From NCBI RefSeq assembly GCF_041103235.1, contig NZ_JBGCUN010000001.1, positions 1,240,001-1,304,000 of the forward strand: 64,000 bases of DNA, in the 5' to 3' direction. Both the position numbers and the translations under genes were made by a program. The notes under the pieces are model-generated. The model was not told where the DNA came from. It did no database searches and worked only from the letters and a program-made list of their open reading frames with translations. The first letter of the stretch is position 1. Every line of letters starts with the position of its first letter. Below, one piece after another: positions 9,208-18,862 of this stretch. This DNA comes from Yoonia sp. R2331 (GTDB lineage: Bacteria; Pseudomonadota; Alphaproteobacteria; Rhodobacterales; Rhodobacteraceae).

Positions 9208-10029
9208 TCAGTTGCGTTTCTCTACCGCTTTCGCGGCGTCCCAGAGCGCGTCCATTTCAGCCAGATCGCTGTCGGCAGGTTTCCGGCCCTGGGCGGCGAG
9301 CGCGTCTTCGATGGCTTCGAAACGACGGGTGAATTTGGCGTTGGCGGCGCGCAGGGCTTCCTCTGGGTCGATCTTGAGGTGGCGGGCGAGGTTGGCCATC
9401 ACAAAGAGCATATCGCCGTATTCTTCGGTCATAGCCTCATGGGTAAGGGTATCGCGTGCTTCGACCAGTTCGGCGGCCTCTTCGGTGATTTTGTCGACGA
9501 CGTGCCGCACATCGGGCCAGTCAAAGCCGACGCGGGCGGCGCGTTTTTGCAGTTTCACGGCGCGCATCAGGGCAGGCAGGCCAAGGGCTACGCCGTCAAG
9601 CGTGCGGGTTTCCTTTTTGCCCGCGCGCTCTTGCGCTTTGATCGCCTCCCAGTCGGCGGTCTGTTGATCGGCGGATTTGTCGCGCGATTCGTCGCCAAAG
9701 ACATGCGGGTGACGGGCGACCATCTTGTCAGAGATGTTGCGTACAACGGTATCGAAGGTGAAATGCCCGGCCTCGGCCCCCATTTGGGTGTGGTAGACGG
9801 ATTGCAAAAGCAGATCGCCCAGCTCCCCTTCAAGCTCTGCCCAGTCGCGGCGCTGGATGGCGTCTGCGACCTCGTAAGCCTCTTCAATCGTGTAGGGGGT
9901 GATGGTGTCGAAATCCTGTTCAATATCCCAGGGGCAGCCGGTGTCAGGGTCGCGCAGCCGGCGCATGATTTCCAAAAGGCGCGGCATCCCGCCGTTGGGA
10001 TCATGGATCAGGGGGTCATTGTCGGGCAT
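9208..10029 (-). CDS. mazG: Nucleoside triphosphate pyrophosphohydrolase
   Basis: 273 aa with two MazG folds. MazG hydrolyses NTPs to NMPs, cleansing aberrant nucleotides. The repeat begins LRDPDTGCPWDIEQ and contains EEAYEVADAI, ELEGELGDLLLQ, then EEAAELVEA and EEYGDMLFV, the acidic metal-binding motifs of each half. The start at 10029 (MPDNDPL) is chosen because the open frame upstream runs antisense through the M20 gene. Confidence 0.95.
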   Translation of the reverse strand: MPDNDPLIHDPNGGMPRLLEIMRRLRDPDTGCPWDIEQDFDTITPYTIEEAYEVADAIQRRDWAELEGELGDLLLQSVYHTQMGAEAGHFTFDTVVRNISDKMVARHPHVFGDESRDKSADQQTADWEAIKAQERAGKKETRTLDGVALGLPALMRAVKLQKRAARVGFDWPDVRHVVDKITEEAAELVEARDTLTHEAMTEEYGDMLFVMANLARHLKIDPEEALRAANAKFTRRFEAIEDALAAQGRKPADSDLAEMDALWDAAKAVEKRN

Positions 10030-10086
10030 TGCGAAAGCGTCCTTGCTGGTGTTGTCTGAGGCTAACGAGCCAGGGGAGTGAAGGCC

Positions 10087-11253
10087 ATGCCAGTTGTGAA
10101 CCGGATTGCGGGATATGCCGAAGAGATGAAGACCTGGCGGCGGCATCTGCACACCATGCCAGAGCTGATGTTTGACTGTCACAAGACGGCGGGTTTTGTG
10201 GCCGAAAAGCTGCGCGCCTTTGGGGTCGATGAAATCCACGAAGGTATCGCGGAAAGCGGGATTGTGGCGATCATCAACGGGCAGGGTGAGGGGCCGACCA
10301 TTGGGTTGCGCGCGGATATGGATGCGCTGCCGATGGCGGAACAGACCGGGCTGGACTACGCCAGTCAAGTGGACGGCATGATGCATGCCTGCGGCCATGA
10401 CGGGCATACCACGATGCTGCTGGGGGCCGCGCAATATTTGGCAGAGACGCGCAATTTCAGTGGCCGTGTGGCGCTGATCTTTCAGCCAGCCGAGGAAGAG
10501 GGCGGCGGTGGCAATGTGATGGTGCAGGAAGGGGTTCTTGACCGGTTTGACGTGGGCGAGGTTTATGCGCTGCACAATGCGCCCGGCACGCCGGTGGGGC
10601 AGTTTTATACCACGCTGGGGCCGATCATGGCGGCGGTGGACACGTTTGATGTCCACATCACCGGCAAGGGCGGACATGGCGCCTATCCGCAGGAATGCAT
10701 TGACCCGATTGTTGCCGCGGTGGGCATGGTGCAGGCGATCCAGACGATTGTCAGCCGCAACCACGATGGCCGAAAGGAGATCGTGATTTCGGTGACGCAA
10801 ATTCACGCGGGCACGGTCAACAACGTGATCCCCGAGACGGCCTATATCAACGGCACGGTGCGAACCTTTGATAAGGGGACGCAAGAGATGGTGCAAAAGC
10901 GCCTGCCAGAGGTGATTGCCGGGCAGGCGGCGTCCTATGGGGTGGAGGCAGAATTCTCCTATGAGGTCGGTTATCCCGCGACGGTGAATGACCCAGACCG
11001 CGCGGCCTTTGCCGCAGAGGTCGCGCGCGAGATTGCGGGCGACGCGGGCGTAGAGACGGGCGCCGCTGCCGAGATGGGCGCCGAGGATTTTTCCTATCTG
11101 CTGAACGCGCGGCCCGGAGCCTATTTGTTCGTGGGCAATGGGGATACTGCCGGGCTACATCACCCGGGTTATGATTTTGACGATGAAACAGCCGCTTATG
11201 GCGCGTCCTTCTTTGCGCGATTGGTTGAACGGGCGCAGCCGGTGAAGGGGTAA
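10087..11253 (+). CDS. M20-family amidohydrolase (hippurate hydrolase/aminoacylase type)
   Basis: About 388 aa. Metal ligands are visible in RADMDALPM, MHACGHDGHT and PAEEEGGGG; the dimerisation domain begins near GKGGHGAYP. Family members cleave N-acylated amino acids. ATG at 10087 is preferred over a GTG at 10078 because AGGGGAG ends 8 nt before it. It is followed after 4 nt by two agmatinase-type genes, so a role in breakdown of an acylated or guanidino compound is plausible but unproven. Confidence 0.88.
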   Translation: MPVVNRIAGYAEEMKTWRRHLHTMPELMFDCHKTAGFVAEKLRAFGVDEIHEGIAESGIVAIINGQGEGPTIGLRADMDALPMAEQTGLDYASQVDGMMHACGHDGHTTMLLGAAQYLAETRNFSGRVALIFQPAEEEGGGGNVMVQEGVLDRFDVGEVYALHNAPGTPVGQFYTTLGPIMAAVDTFDVHITGKGGHGAYPQECIDPIVAAVGMVQAIQTIVSRNHDGRKEIVISVTQIHAGTVNNVIPETAYINGTVRTFDKGTQEMVQKRLPEVIAGQAASYGVEAEFSYEVGYPATVNDPDRAAFAAEVAREIAGDAGVETGAAAEMGAEDFSYLLNARPGAYLFVGNGDTAGLHHPGYDFDDETAAYGASFFARLVERAQPVKG

Positions 11254-11257
11254 CTTT

Positions 11258-12226
11258 GTGACGCTGGATAATGCAAAAAAGCAGATTGATCTGGCCTTCA
11301 CCCGCAAGGGGCTTTCGGGGTTGGGGTATGAAAACGCTTTTGGCGGGGCGGTGTCGTTCCTGCGGCGGACCTATTCCAAAGACCTGAGCGGGGCTGATCT
11401 GGCGATCACCGGGGTGCCGTTTGATCAGGCGGTGACGCACCGGACCGGCACGCGGTTCGGCCCGCGCGCGATCCGAGAGGCATCATGCCTGCAACCCTAT
11501 GATCCGCCCTATGGTTGGGACGGATTTGACCCGCTGAGCGAGTTTGCTGTCGTGGACTACGGCGATGTGGCCTTTGATTATGCCCATACACCCAGCTTTC
11601 CTGGCCTGCTGGAGGCGCATATCGCGGGCATTCTGGAGGCCGGGGTCGGGTCGATCACGCTGGGGGGCGATCATTTCATAACGCTCCCGATTCTTAAGGC
11701 TTACGCGGCGAAATTCGGGCCGATGTCGGTGATCCAGTTTGATGCGCACAGTGATCTGTGGGCGGATGACGACATGGAACGGATTGATCACGGGACGTTC
11801 ATGTACAAGGCCGTGAAACTGGGGCTGGTGGATGTGACGCGGTCGGTGCAGGTCGGCATCCGGACCGAGTGCGAGGATTACTGCGGGATGCCCTATATTG
11901 ACGCGCGGACCTGTCACGAGAAGGGCAGCGCGTATGTTGTTGATCGGATTAAGGAAATTGTCGGTCAGCACCCCACCTATCTGACCTTTGACATTGATGC
12001 GCTGGACCCGGCCTTTGCGCCCGGCACGGGCACGCCGGTCTGGGGCGGGCTGGCCAGTTGGCAGGCGGCGGCGATGCTGCGCGATCTGGCGGGGATCAAC
12101 ATGGTGGGGGGCGACGTGGTTGAAGTCTCTCCACCCTATGACACCACGGGGGCCACGGCGATCGCAGGGGCGCATGTGGCGATGGAACTGATTTGCCTGA
12201 ACCTTTGGAACAAAAGGAAAAAATGA
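11258..12226 (+). CDS. speB: Agmatinase-family ureohydrolase, first copy
   Basis: 322 aa, GTG start 4 nt after the M20 gene. Ureohydrolases remove urea from guanidino compounds using two Mn ions. Metal motifs: GGDHF, FDAHSD and DIDALDPAFAPGTG. Agmatinase (agmatine to putrescine) is the nearest named activity; guanidinobutyrase or another guanidino substrate cannot be excluded. Its stop overlaps the start of a second paralogue (ATGA), so both are made together. Confidence 0.88.
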   Translation: MTLDNAKKQIDLAFTRKGLSGLGYENAFGGAVSFLRRTYSKDLSGADLAITGVPFDQAVTHRTGTRFGPRAIREASCLQPYDPPYGWDGFDPLSEFAVVDYGDVAFDYAHTPSFPGLLEAHIAGILEAGVGSITLGGDHFITLPILKAYAAKFGPMSVIQFDAHSDLWADDDMERIDHGTFMYKAVKLGLVDVTRSVQVGIRTECEDYCGMPYIDARTCHEKGSAYVVDRIKEIVGQHPTYLTFDIDALDPAFAPGTGTPVWGGLASWQAAAMLRDLAGINMVGGDVVEVSPPYDTTGATAIAGAHVAMELICLNLWNKRKK

Positions 12227-13167
12227 TGCCAGCGATGCCGATTTCGGGGAACGATCTGGCGCGGTTTTCCGGGCCGCAGACCTTTATGCGGCTGCCAGAA
12301 GCGGTGACAGCTGAGGGGCTGGATGTGGGGTTTATCGGGGTGCCGATGGATATTGGCACAAGCTGGCGATCCGGCACACGGTTCGGGCCGAAACAGCTGC
12401 GGCAGGAAAGCGCGATGATCCGGCCCTATAACATTCAGACCGGGGCCGCGCCTTTTGATGCGCTGAACTGTGCGGACCTGGGTGATGTGGCGGTGAATAC
12501 GTTTAGCCTGAGCGACACAATTCGCATTATTACAGAGACTTACGATGCACACCTCACTCATGATGTGATTCCGATGGGCCTTGGCGGGGATCACACGATG
12601 ACGCTGCCGATCCTGCGGTCGATTGCCAAGAAACACGGACCTGTCGCGCTGGTGCATGTGGATGCCCATGCGGATGTCAACGACGAGATGTTCGGCGAGC
12701 GCGAGACCCACGGCACGGTCTTCCGCCGCGCCTATGAAGAAGGGATTATCGTGGCCGACAAGGTGCATCAGATTGGGTTGCGCGGCACGGGCTACACTGC
12801 GGATGATTTCACCGAGGCTGCGGGCTGGGGGTTCAATCAGTATCTGGCACCAACCTTGTGGCATAAGTCTTTGACGCCATTGGGGGAAAGTATCCGCGCG
12901 CAGATCGGGAATCACCCGACGTATATCACTTACGACATCGATTCACTTGATCCGGCCTATGCCCCCGGCACTGGCACACCAGAGATCGGCGGGCTGACCA
13001 CGCCTCAAGCGATGGAGCTAATCCGGGGGTTGAAAGGATTGAACATTGTGGGCTGCGATCTGGTGGAGGTGTCGCCGCCTTACGACACCAGCGGGAACAC
13101 CGCGCTGACGGGGGCGAACCTGATGTTTGAACTCTTGTCGATCCTGCCCGGCGTGCAATATCGGTAG
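12223..13167 (+). CDS. Agmatinase-family ureohydrolase, second copy
   Basis: About 314 aa from ATG 12223, which overlaps the stop of the first copy and has AAAAGGA upstream. Metal motifs GGDHT, VDAHAD and DIDSLDPAYAPGTG are intact, so it should be active. It differs clearly from copy one in the loops (ERETHGTVFRRA here, ERIDHGTFMYKA there), suggesting a different guanidino substrate or a hetero-oligomer. Confidence 0.87.
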   Translation: MMPAMPISGNDLARFSGPQTFMRLPEAVTAEGLDVGFIGVPMDIGTSWRSGTRFGPKQLRQESAMIRPYNIQTGAAPFDALNCADLGDVAVNTFSLSDTIRIITETYDAHLTHDVIPMGLGGDHTMTLPILRSIAKKHGPVALVHVDAHADVNDEMFGERETHGTVFRRAYEEGIIVADKVHQIGLRGTGYTADDFTEAAGWGFNQYLAPTLWHKSLTPLGESIRAQIGNHPTYITYDIDSLDPAYAPGTGTPEIGGLTTPQAMELIRGLKGLNIVGCDLVEVSPPYDTSGNTALTGANLMFELLSILPGVQYR

Positions 13168-13191
13168 CCAGCAGTAAAAGGGCGGACGGCT

Positions 13192-13632
13192 TTGTTTCCT
13201 AAGATCTTTGCGCTTCTCGGCGTTTTTCTGATTTGCGCCGCGTTTTGGGTGCGGTTTGCGCCGATTGATCCTGCAAATTGGGTGGACATCCCGCCTGTTG
13301 ATGGCGTGCAAAGCATCACCGGACCGCGCAGCTATCTGGCGGCGCGTGAGGTGCAGACCACCCAAGAGGGCGTGTTGCGCGCGTTGGAAAGCGCCGCAAT
13401 TGCAGCGCCACGGACGCAGTTGATCGCGGGCGGCGTCGATCAGAATATGCTGGTGTTTCAGACCCGCAGCCTGATCTGGGGTTTTCCTGATTTTACCACG
13501 GTGGCGTTTCAGGATGGGCTGTTGGTCATCTATGGCCGGTCAAAGTTTGGTGCTGCGGATTTGGCGGTGAACCGCAATCGGATCATTGGTTGGCTGTCCC
13601 AGCTTGGCCCGCTGGTTGTGACGCCGTCTTGA
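13192..13632 (+). CDS. DUF1499 protein
   Basis: 146 aa, TTG start 24 nt after the second ureohydrolase. One N-terminal membrane helix ([17 protein letters not shown]) is followed by a DUF1499 domain. Function unknown. Confidence 0.75.
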   Translation: MFPKIFALLGVFLICAAFWVRFAPIDPANWVDIPPVDGVQSITGPRSYLAAREVQTTQEGVLRALESAAIAAPRTQLIAGGVDQNMLVFQTRSLIWGFPDFTTVAFQDGLLVIYGRSKFGAADLAVNRNRIIGWLSQLGPLVVTPS

Positions 13633-13663
13633 CGAAACCGGGCGCAGGCGGCATCTGCAAGGG

Positions 13664-14722
13664 ATGATACCCACCGACCGCATGCACCAGATCATCGACC
13701 GTTTCCAGTTTCTGGAGGCGAAGATGTCGGGCGGCGTGGATGGGGGCGATATCGCAGCGCTCGCCAAGGAATACAGCGAGTTGAAGCCTGTGGTTGAGAC
13801 GGTGCAGCATTATCAGGGGCTGGTGAGCCAGATTGCGGATGCCGAGGCGATGCTGGACGATCCCGAGATGAAAGAGTTGGCAGAGATGGAGCTGCCGGAC
13901 CTGCGCGCTGCGTTAGAGCAATCCGAAAGCGACGTGCAACTGGCGCTTTTGCCGAAAGATGCCGCTGATGGGCGGCCTGCGCTGCTGGAAATCCGGCCCG
14001 GAACGGGCGGGGATGAGGCGGGGCTTTTTGCAGCAGATCTGCTGCGCATGTATCAGCGCTATGCCGAAAAGCAGGGCTGGTCGTTTGAGATCATCGAACA
14101 ATCCTTAAGCGAGTTGGGCGGCGTCAAAGAGGTGACGGCGCGGGTCGCGGGCGAGGGGGTCTTTGCCCGGTTGAAGTATGAAAGCGGTGTGCACCGCGTG
14201 CAGCGGGTGCCTGAGACCGAAAGCGGGGGGCGTATCCATACCTCTGCCGCGACGGTGGCCGTGCTGCCCGAGGCCGAGGACGTGGATATCGAGATCAACC
14301 CTGGCGACATTCGGATTGATACCATGCGCGCCAGCGGGTCAGGTGGGCAGCATGTGAACACCACCGATTCCGCCGTCCGTATCCTGCACGAACCCACAGG
14401 GATCATTGTGGTCAGTTCCGAAAAATCACAGCACCGCAACCGCGAGATTGCGATGCAGGTGTTGAAAACCCGACTGTTTGATCTCGAACGCCAGAAGGTG
14501 GACGCGGAACGGTCGGCGGACAGGAAGTCTCAGGTCGGGTCGGGCGACCGGTCAGAGCGGATCAGGACTTATAATTTCCCGCAAGGCCGCATGACGGATC
14601 ACCGGATCAACCTGACGCTTTATTCGCTGGGGCAGGTGATGCAGGGCGATCTGGATGAAACGATTGACGCGCTGCAGGCGGATGCGCAGGCGCAATTGCT
14701 GGCCGAGATGGGCGAGGCATGA
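13664..14722 (+). CDS. prfA: Peptide chain release factor 1
   Basis: 352 aa. RF1 reads UAA/UAG and triggers peptide release. The catalytic GGQ lies in [16 protein letters not shown]. The gene overlaps prmC by ATGA; PrmC methylates the Gln of GGQ, so enzyme and substrate are coupled. Confidence 0.97.
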   Translation: MIPTDRMHQIIDRFQFLEAKMSGGVDGGDIAALAKEYSELKPVVETVQHYQGLVSQIADAEAMLDDPEMKELAEMELPDLRAALEQSESDVQLALLPKDAADGRPALLEIRPGTGGDEAGLFAADLLRMYQRYAEKQGWSFEIIEQSLSELGGVKEVTARVAGEGVFARLKYESGVHRVQRVPETESGGRIHTSAATVAVLPEAEDVDIEINPGDIRIDTMRASGSGGQHVNTTDSAVRILHEPTGIIVVSSEKSQHRNREIAMQVLKTRLFDLERQKVDAERSADRKSQVGSGDRSERIRTYNFPQGRMTDHRINLTLYSLGQVMQGDLDETIDALQADAQAQLLAEMGEA

Positions 14723-15585
14723 CCGCACAAGAGGCGTTGGCCGCGGCGATTGCGACGCTCAAGGATGCGGGCATTGACGATGCCGCCCGCGATGCGCGCC
14801 GCATATTGGCCCACGCGCTGGACATCGACGCCAGCCGGGTGACGCTGGTGTTGCCGGACGCTTTGGGTGTGGCGCAGGAAGCGGCGTTCATGGACATGGT
14901 GGCGGCGCGGGCGCGTCGTGTGCCGGTGTCACATCTGACGGGCCTGCGCGCGTTCTACGGCCGCCAGTTCGAGGTCAACGGCGACGTGTTGGACCCAAGG
15001 CCTGAAACCGAAATTCTGGTGGCCGAGGCGCTGAAACGTCCGTTCCTGCGGGTGCTGGATCTGGGCACCGGATCGGGTGCCATTCTGGCCACGCTGCTGG
15101 CGGAATCTGGTGTGGCGAGTTTTGGTGTTGGCACCGATGCATCGCCCGCTGCACTGGCGGTTGCGGGGCGCAACGCGGCGCGATTGGGCGTGGCGGACCG
15201 GGTGCAGTTTCACGCAGGCGACTGGTTTGCCGCCCTGCCGGAGGGCGCGGATTTCGACCTGATTGTCAGCAACCCGCCTTACATCGCCGCCGACGAAATG
15301 CCGGGGTTGGCACCCGAGGTGCGCGACTTTGAACCGCGCATGGCGCTGACCGACGAGGGTGACGGGCTGGGGGCCTACCGTATTCTGACCGCACAGGCGC
15401 AGGCACATTTGACGCGAGGCGGGCGGTTATTGCTGGAAATCGGCCCGACGCAGGGCGATGCCGTCCGCGAGATGTTGGCGGATGCGGGATTCGCAAACAT
15501 CGCCGTGACACCCGATCTAGACGGGCGTGACCGGGTCGTAAGCGGTGAAAAACCGCGCAGTCAGGGTGTTTTAGCGACATCTTAA
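14719..15585 (+). CDS. prmC: Release factor glutamine methyltransferase
   Basis: 288 aa. SAM-binding motif [12 protein letters not shown] (~113-124) and the catalytic NPPYIAADE motif define PrmC (HemK). It methylates the GGQ glutamine of RF1/RF2. Start overlaps the prfA stop. Confidence 0.96.
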   Translation: MTAQEALAAAIATLKDAGIDDAARDARRILAHALDIDASRVTLVLPDALGVAQEAAFMDMVAARARRVPVSHLTGLRAFYGRQFEVNGDVLDPRPETEILVAEALKRPFLRVLDLGTGSGAILATLLAESGVASFGVGTDASPAALAVAGRNAARLGVADRVQFHAGDWFAALPEGADFDLIVSNPPYIAADEMPGLAPEVRDFEPRMALTDEGDGLGAYRILTAQAQAHLTRGGRLLLEIGPTQGDAVREMLADAGFANIAVTPDLDGRDRVVSGEKPRSQGVLATS

Positions 15586-15600
15586 GGGATTTGGGCTTGT

Positions 15601-15724
15601 GTTGCGTCAGACTTCATGCTTTTTGAAGGGCGTCGCAGGTTGAGCATCGGCTCACCGCGGCAAGTCGCCAAAAACGCTTGGGCCCTTGGATCGCACTGCT
15701 GCGACACGCCCTTCAAAGCGCAAC
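15601..15724 (+). ncRNA. Candidate structured RNA or 5' leader before the DUF4167 gene
   Basis: In the 168-nt gap between prmC and the DUF4167 gene a long-range inverted repeat pairs 15622-15638 with 15699-15717: a 12-bp perfect arm (TTTGAAGGGCGT) plus five more pairs (CGCAG) after a 2-nt bulge. The ends GTTGCG/CGCAAC (15601-15606, 15719-15724) could extend it. The interior holds a small hairpin TGAGC-ATCG-GCTCA (15641-15654) and a weaker one near 15659-15669. No known RNA family was recognised. It may be a separate small RNA or a leader of the downstream gene. Confidence 0.45.
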
Positions 15725-15753
15725 ATTTGCCACAGGCTTGACGAAAGCACATC

Positions 15754-16290
15754 ATGAGATCTTCGAAGTCGCGGTCGCGGAACAAGAACCGCAACAACCG
15801 TCCCTCAGGCGGGAATATCATCAACCGGGTTTTCGATAGCTCGGGCCCTGATGGAAAGGTGCGCGGCACGCCGCAGCAGATCATCGAGAAATACAACCAG
15901 ATGCACCGGGATGCCGTCTTGTCAGGCGACCGGGTGGATGCGGAAAACTACGCCCAGCACGCAGAGCATTACACTCGCCTGCTGGCAGAGGCGCAGCGCG
16001 AGGTTGAGGCCAAGCGCGAAGAGCAGGAAGAACAGAACCGCCAGCGCCAGGCTGAGCGTGACCGCGAGCGCAACGAACGTCTGCGCGCGCAGGAAGAGGC
16101 CGCAGCCGGTGGCGGCGATCAACCAGATAGCGGATTGGTCGAGACACCCGAGGCGCGGTCAGAGGATCAGCCGAACCCGGAGGGCGGCAAGCCACAGCGC
16201 AAACCGCGCCAACGCAAGCCGCGCCCGCCCAAGAATGACGGCGGTGCGCCGCCGCAGGATTCCGGCAACACCCCCGAAGCTGCAGAATAA
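15754..16290 (+). CDS. DUF4167 protein, probable RNA-binding
   Basis: 178 aa. The basic N-terminus (RSSKSRSRNKNRNNR) and the following RVFDSSGPDGKVRGTPQQI segment are the DUF4167 core; the middle is a charged coiled coil and the C-terminus a disordered, Lys/Arg/Pro-rich tail. RNA binding is inferred from composition. It follows prfA-prmC and has its own terminator. The preceding structured region could be autoregulatory. Confidence 0.8.
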   Translation: MRSSKSRSRNKNRNNRPSGGNIINRVFDSSGPDGKVRGTPQQIIEKYNQMHRDAVLSGDRVDAENYAQHAEHYTRLLAEAQREVEAKREEQEEQNRQRQAERDRERNERLRAQEEAAAGGGDQPDSGLVETPEARSEDQPNPEGGKPQRKPRQRKPRPPKNDGGAPPQDSGNTPEAAE

Positions 16291-16297
16291 CCGCAAG

Positions 16298-16319
16298 CCC
16301 CGCCAATTGGCGGGGTTTT
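16298..16319 (+). terminator. Intrinsic terminator after the DUF4167 gene
   Basis: CCCCGCC-AATT-GGCGGGG followed by TTTT, 8 nt after the stop codon. Confidence 0.9.
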
Positions 16320-16420
16320 GCTTTGACCTGTCCGAAAGTCAGGTTTTCACATGGCTTACCCTTGGGTAAGTCAAACGTGGGAGACTGGCCGTGTGTGTGG
16401 CCGACAGGGAGAGAGACTGA

Positions 16421-17071
16421 ATGCCAGACAAGGTTTCACTGGCCCAATTGGGCCAGCGGGCGGATACGCATGATGCGGTGTGTCCGACACAACATGCGAC
16501 GGCAGAGCGTATTCTGAGTTTTGTGAAACCGGGCGATCAGGTGCTTGAACTGGGGGGTGGCGACGGGCGGCTGGCGATGGACATCGCGCCGCATGTGGAC
16601 AGCTATATCTGCAGCGATGCCGCCGAAGATCTGGTGTCCGTGGCAGCCGCACGGACCCGCAGCCTTGGCAATGTGCGCTGTGTCAGCCTTGGCACCGAAG
16701 ACGCGAGCCTGCCGCGCAATCAGGACATCGTGCTGGGGATTGATCTGCTGCACCTGTTGGATGACGTGCCACGCGCTTTGCAGCGGATGCACTGGCTGCT
16801 GCGCCCCGGTGGCCTGTTGATCACACGGACGGTAACGGTGGCTGGCCCGACGCAGGCGCTGAAGCTACCCGATCTTTTGCGCCGGATGATGGGCCGCAAA
16901 CCGCATATGTCGATGGTGACAAGCGCGGCGCTGGAACGGATGGTGCGCACCGCCGGGTTCGAAGTTGTCAGTTGCGATATGGTGCCGCGCCACAGCCGGA
17001 ACTGCATGATTGTCGCACGCGCACGTCCCTCATCCGGCGAGGCTACGGGCGAGGGCGCAGAACGCCTCTAG
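16421..17071 (+). CDS. Class I SAM-dependent methyltransferase
   Basis: 216 aa. The SAM motif I is [16 protein letters not shown] (~40-55), and [12 protein letters not shown] is the usual later strand. Substrate unknown. ATG preceded by GGGAGAGAG. Its last 42 nt overlap tail-to-tail with the rsmA 3' end. Confidence 0.8.
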   Translation: MPDKVSLAQLGQRADTHDAVCPTQHATAERILSFVKPGDQVLELGGGDGRLAMDIAPHVDSYICSDAAEDLVSVAAARTRSLGNVRCVSLGTEDASLPRNQDIVLGIDLLHLLDDVPRALQRMHWLLRPGGLLITRTVTVAGPTQALKLPDLLRRMMGRKPHMSMVTSAALERMVRTAGFEVVSCDMVPRHSRNCMIVARARPSSGEATGEGAERL

Positions 17072-17863
17072 CCCGACCTGCTCGGCGCGTTCGGTCGGTT
17101 TGATGCCTGCGGCGATCAAATGATCCTCGATCTGAGGAGAGACGGATTTGAGCGCAGAGCGCAGCATCTTGCGGCGCTGGTTGAACGCCGCGGCCACAAC
17201 CCGTGACAAGGTAGCGGCATCTGCGGGAAAGCGCGGTGCGGGCAGGGCGGTCAAATGCACCACGGCTGATGATACCTTGGGGGCCGGGCTGAACGCCTCG
17301 GGCGGCAGATCAAGCACGATCCGGGGATCGCTGCGCCATTGTGCAAGGATCGCAAGGCGGCCGTAGGCCTTGCTGCCCGGTTGTGCGGTGATCCGCTGCG
17401 CCACTTCGCGCTGGAACATCAGCGTCAGTGACGACCATTGCGGCGGCCAATCAGGCGGCGACAGCCAGCGCACCAGCAATTCGGTGCCGACGTTATAGGG
17501 CAGGTTCGCGGCGATCTTGTAAGGCGGTGTCAGGTGTTGCGCCACATCCACGTCAAGCGCATCGCCACCAATCACGCGCAACCGGCCCGGATAGCGCTGC
17601 GCGATCTGATCGAGCGCAGGCAGACAGCGCGGGTCCTTTTCAATCGCCAGCACCCGGCGCGCGCCTTCGGCTAGCAACCCACGTGTCAGCCCACCGGGAC
17701 CGGGCCCCACTTCAAGCACGTCTGTCCCGGTCAGATCACCGGCCAGCCGCGCGATTTTGGCTGTGAGGTTGAGGTCCAGCAGAAAATTCTGACCCAGCGA
17801 TTTCTTGGCTGCGATCCCGTGTTCATCAATCACGTGGCGCAGTGGAGGCAGGTCATCAATCAC
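17030..17863 (-). CDS. rsmA: 16S rRNA dimethyladenosine transferase
   Basis: About 277 aa. RsmA (KsgA) dimethylates two adenines near the 3' end of 16S rRNA. Motifs: [19 protein letters not shown] and [10 protein letters not shown]. The frame extends to a TTG at 17890, but family N-termini begin near [11 protein letters not shown], so GTG 17863 is chosen; an A/G-rich stretch lies 9 nt before it. Last gene of the lpt-surA-pdxA operon, 69 nt after pdxA. Confidence 0.93.
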   Translation of the reverse strand: MIDDLPPLRHVIDEHGIAAKKSLGQNFLLDLNLTAKIARLAGDLTGTDVLEVGPGPGGLTRGLLAEGARRVLAIEKDPRCLPALDQIAQRYPGRLRVIGGDALDVDVAQHLTPPYKIAANLPYNVGTELLVRWLSPPDWPPQWSSLTLMFQREVAQRITAQPGSKAYGRLAILAQWRSDPRIVLDLPPEAFSPAPKVSSAVVHLTALPAPRFPADAATLSRVVAAAFNQRRKMLRSALKSVSPQIEDHLIAAGIKPTERAEQVGLEAFCALARSLAG

Positions 17864-17872
17864 GGGGCGTGG

Positions 17873-17897
17873 TCTTTCTTTTGAAAACAAATATGCC
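17873..17897 (-). repeat. Intergenic module before rsmA, copy 1
   Basis: On the minus strand GGCATATTT, then GTT, then TTCAAAAGAAAGA, ending 9 nt before the proposed rsmA GTG start. 23 of 25 bases match the element at 40650-40674 that precedes the cysteine desulfurase GTG start. Confidence 0.6.
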
Positions 17898-17909
17898 CGC
17901 CGGAGGCGC

Positions 17910-17930
17910 CGATTTTTCGACGAAAAATCG
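17910..17930. repeat. AT-armed palindrome directly after the pdxA stop
   Basis: CGATTTTTCG-A-CGAAAAATCG, a perfect 10+1+10 palindrome 2 nt beyond the pdxA stop (minus strand). Near-copy of 6069-6087. Confidence 0.6.
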
Positions 17931-17932
17931 CA

Positions 17933-18862
17933 CTACCGCCCCTGCGTTTCGGCCATTTGCGCGGCCATGCGCAAAGCGGCAATCATTGACGTCGCATCCG
18001 CCTGACCGGTGCCTGCAATGTCAAAGGCGGTGCCGTGATCGGGGGATGTGCGGATAAAGGGCAGGCCAAGGGTCACATTCACCCCGCCTGCAAAATCCAG
18101 CGTCTTGATCGGGATCAGGGCCTGATCATGGTACATGCAGATCGCCGCGTCATAGCCCGCACGTGCGCCCGTATGAAACATCGTATCGGCTGACATTGGC
18201 CCGCGCAGATCAAGCCCCTGCGCACGCAGGGCGGTCAGGACGGGGGTGATCATCTCAATCTCTTCCAGCCCCATCTTGCCGTCTTCACCGGCATGCGGGT
18301 TCAGGCCTGCGATGGCGATCCGGGGGGCTGCGATGCCAAAGTCCCGCTGCAAGGCGCGCGCGGTGATCAGCACGGTGTCGGTCAACAGCCGGGCGGTCAG
18401 TTGCGCAGGGACAGCGGCAAGGGGAATGTGAATGGTCGCAGGCACAACGCGCAGCGCGTTACAGGCCAGCATCATCACAACCGGCACGTCGCCTGCAAGG
18501 GCGGCAAGGTATTCGGTATGGCCGGGATAGGCAAAGCCCGCGCCGTCCTGCAGGGCGGCCTTGTGGATGGGTGCGGTACAGATCGCACGGGCCTGACCGG
18601 ATTGCACCATTGCGACCCCATCAGCGATGGCGTCGATCACCCCTTGCGCATGGGCGGGATTGGCGACGCCGGGGGTGCGCGGTGCGCCAAAGTCGCGCGC
18701 GATCACCGGGAAATCACTGGGTGTGCCAGGCGGCAGATGCGACGGGTCACCGATCCATGCAAGCGGGATCTCTGATTTCAGCGCGGCCCAAGCGGCCACA
18801 GCCACCTCTGGCCCGATGCCAGCGGGTTCACCGCAACTGATGACGATGGGAGGCCGGGACAT
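17933..18862 (-). CDS. pdxA: 4-hydroxythreonine-4-phosphate dehydrogenase
   Basis: 309 aa. PdxA acts in pyridoxal phosphate synthesis. Family marks: SCGEPAGIGPE at the N-terminus, TAPIHK, GLNPHAGEDG and MYHDQALIPIK, which carry substrate and zinc ligands. The start overlaps the surA stop by one base. Confidence 0.95.
   Translation of the reverse strand: MSRPPIVISCGEPAGIGPEVAVAAWAALKSEIPLAWIGDPSHLPPGTPSDFPVIARDFGAPRTPGVANPAHAQGVIDAIADGVAMVQSGQARAICTAPIHKAALQDGAGFAYPGHTEYLAALAGDVPVVMMLACNALRVVPATIHIPLAAVPAQLTARLLTDTVLITARALQRDFGIAAPRIAIAGLNPHAGEDGKMGLEEIEMITPVLTALRAQGLDLRGPMSADTMFHTGARAGYDAAICMYHDQALIPIKTLDFAGGVNVTLGLPFIRTSPDHGTAFDIAGTGQADATSMIAALRMAAQMAETQGR

Noticed and set aside
8289-9332. 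Plus-strand frame opposite the GNAT and SDR genes
   Set aside because: It has no recognisable domain; both minus-strand genes do.
10030-10896. Upstream extension of the mazG frame
   Set aside because: It is antisense to the M20 amidohydrolase gene, lacks family features, and a good MazG start exists at 10029.
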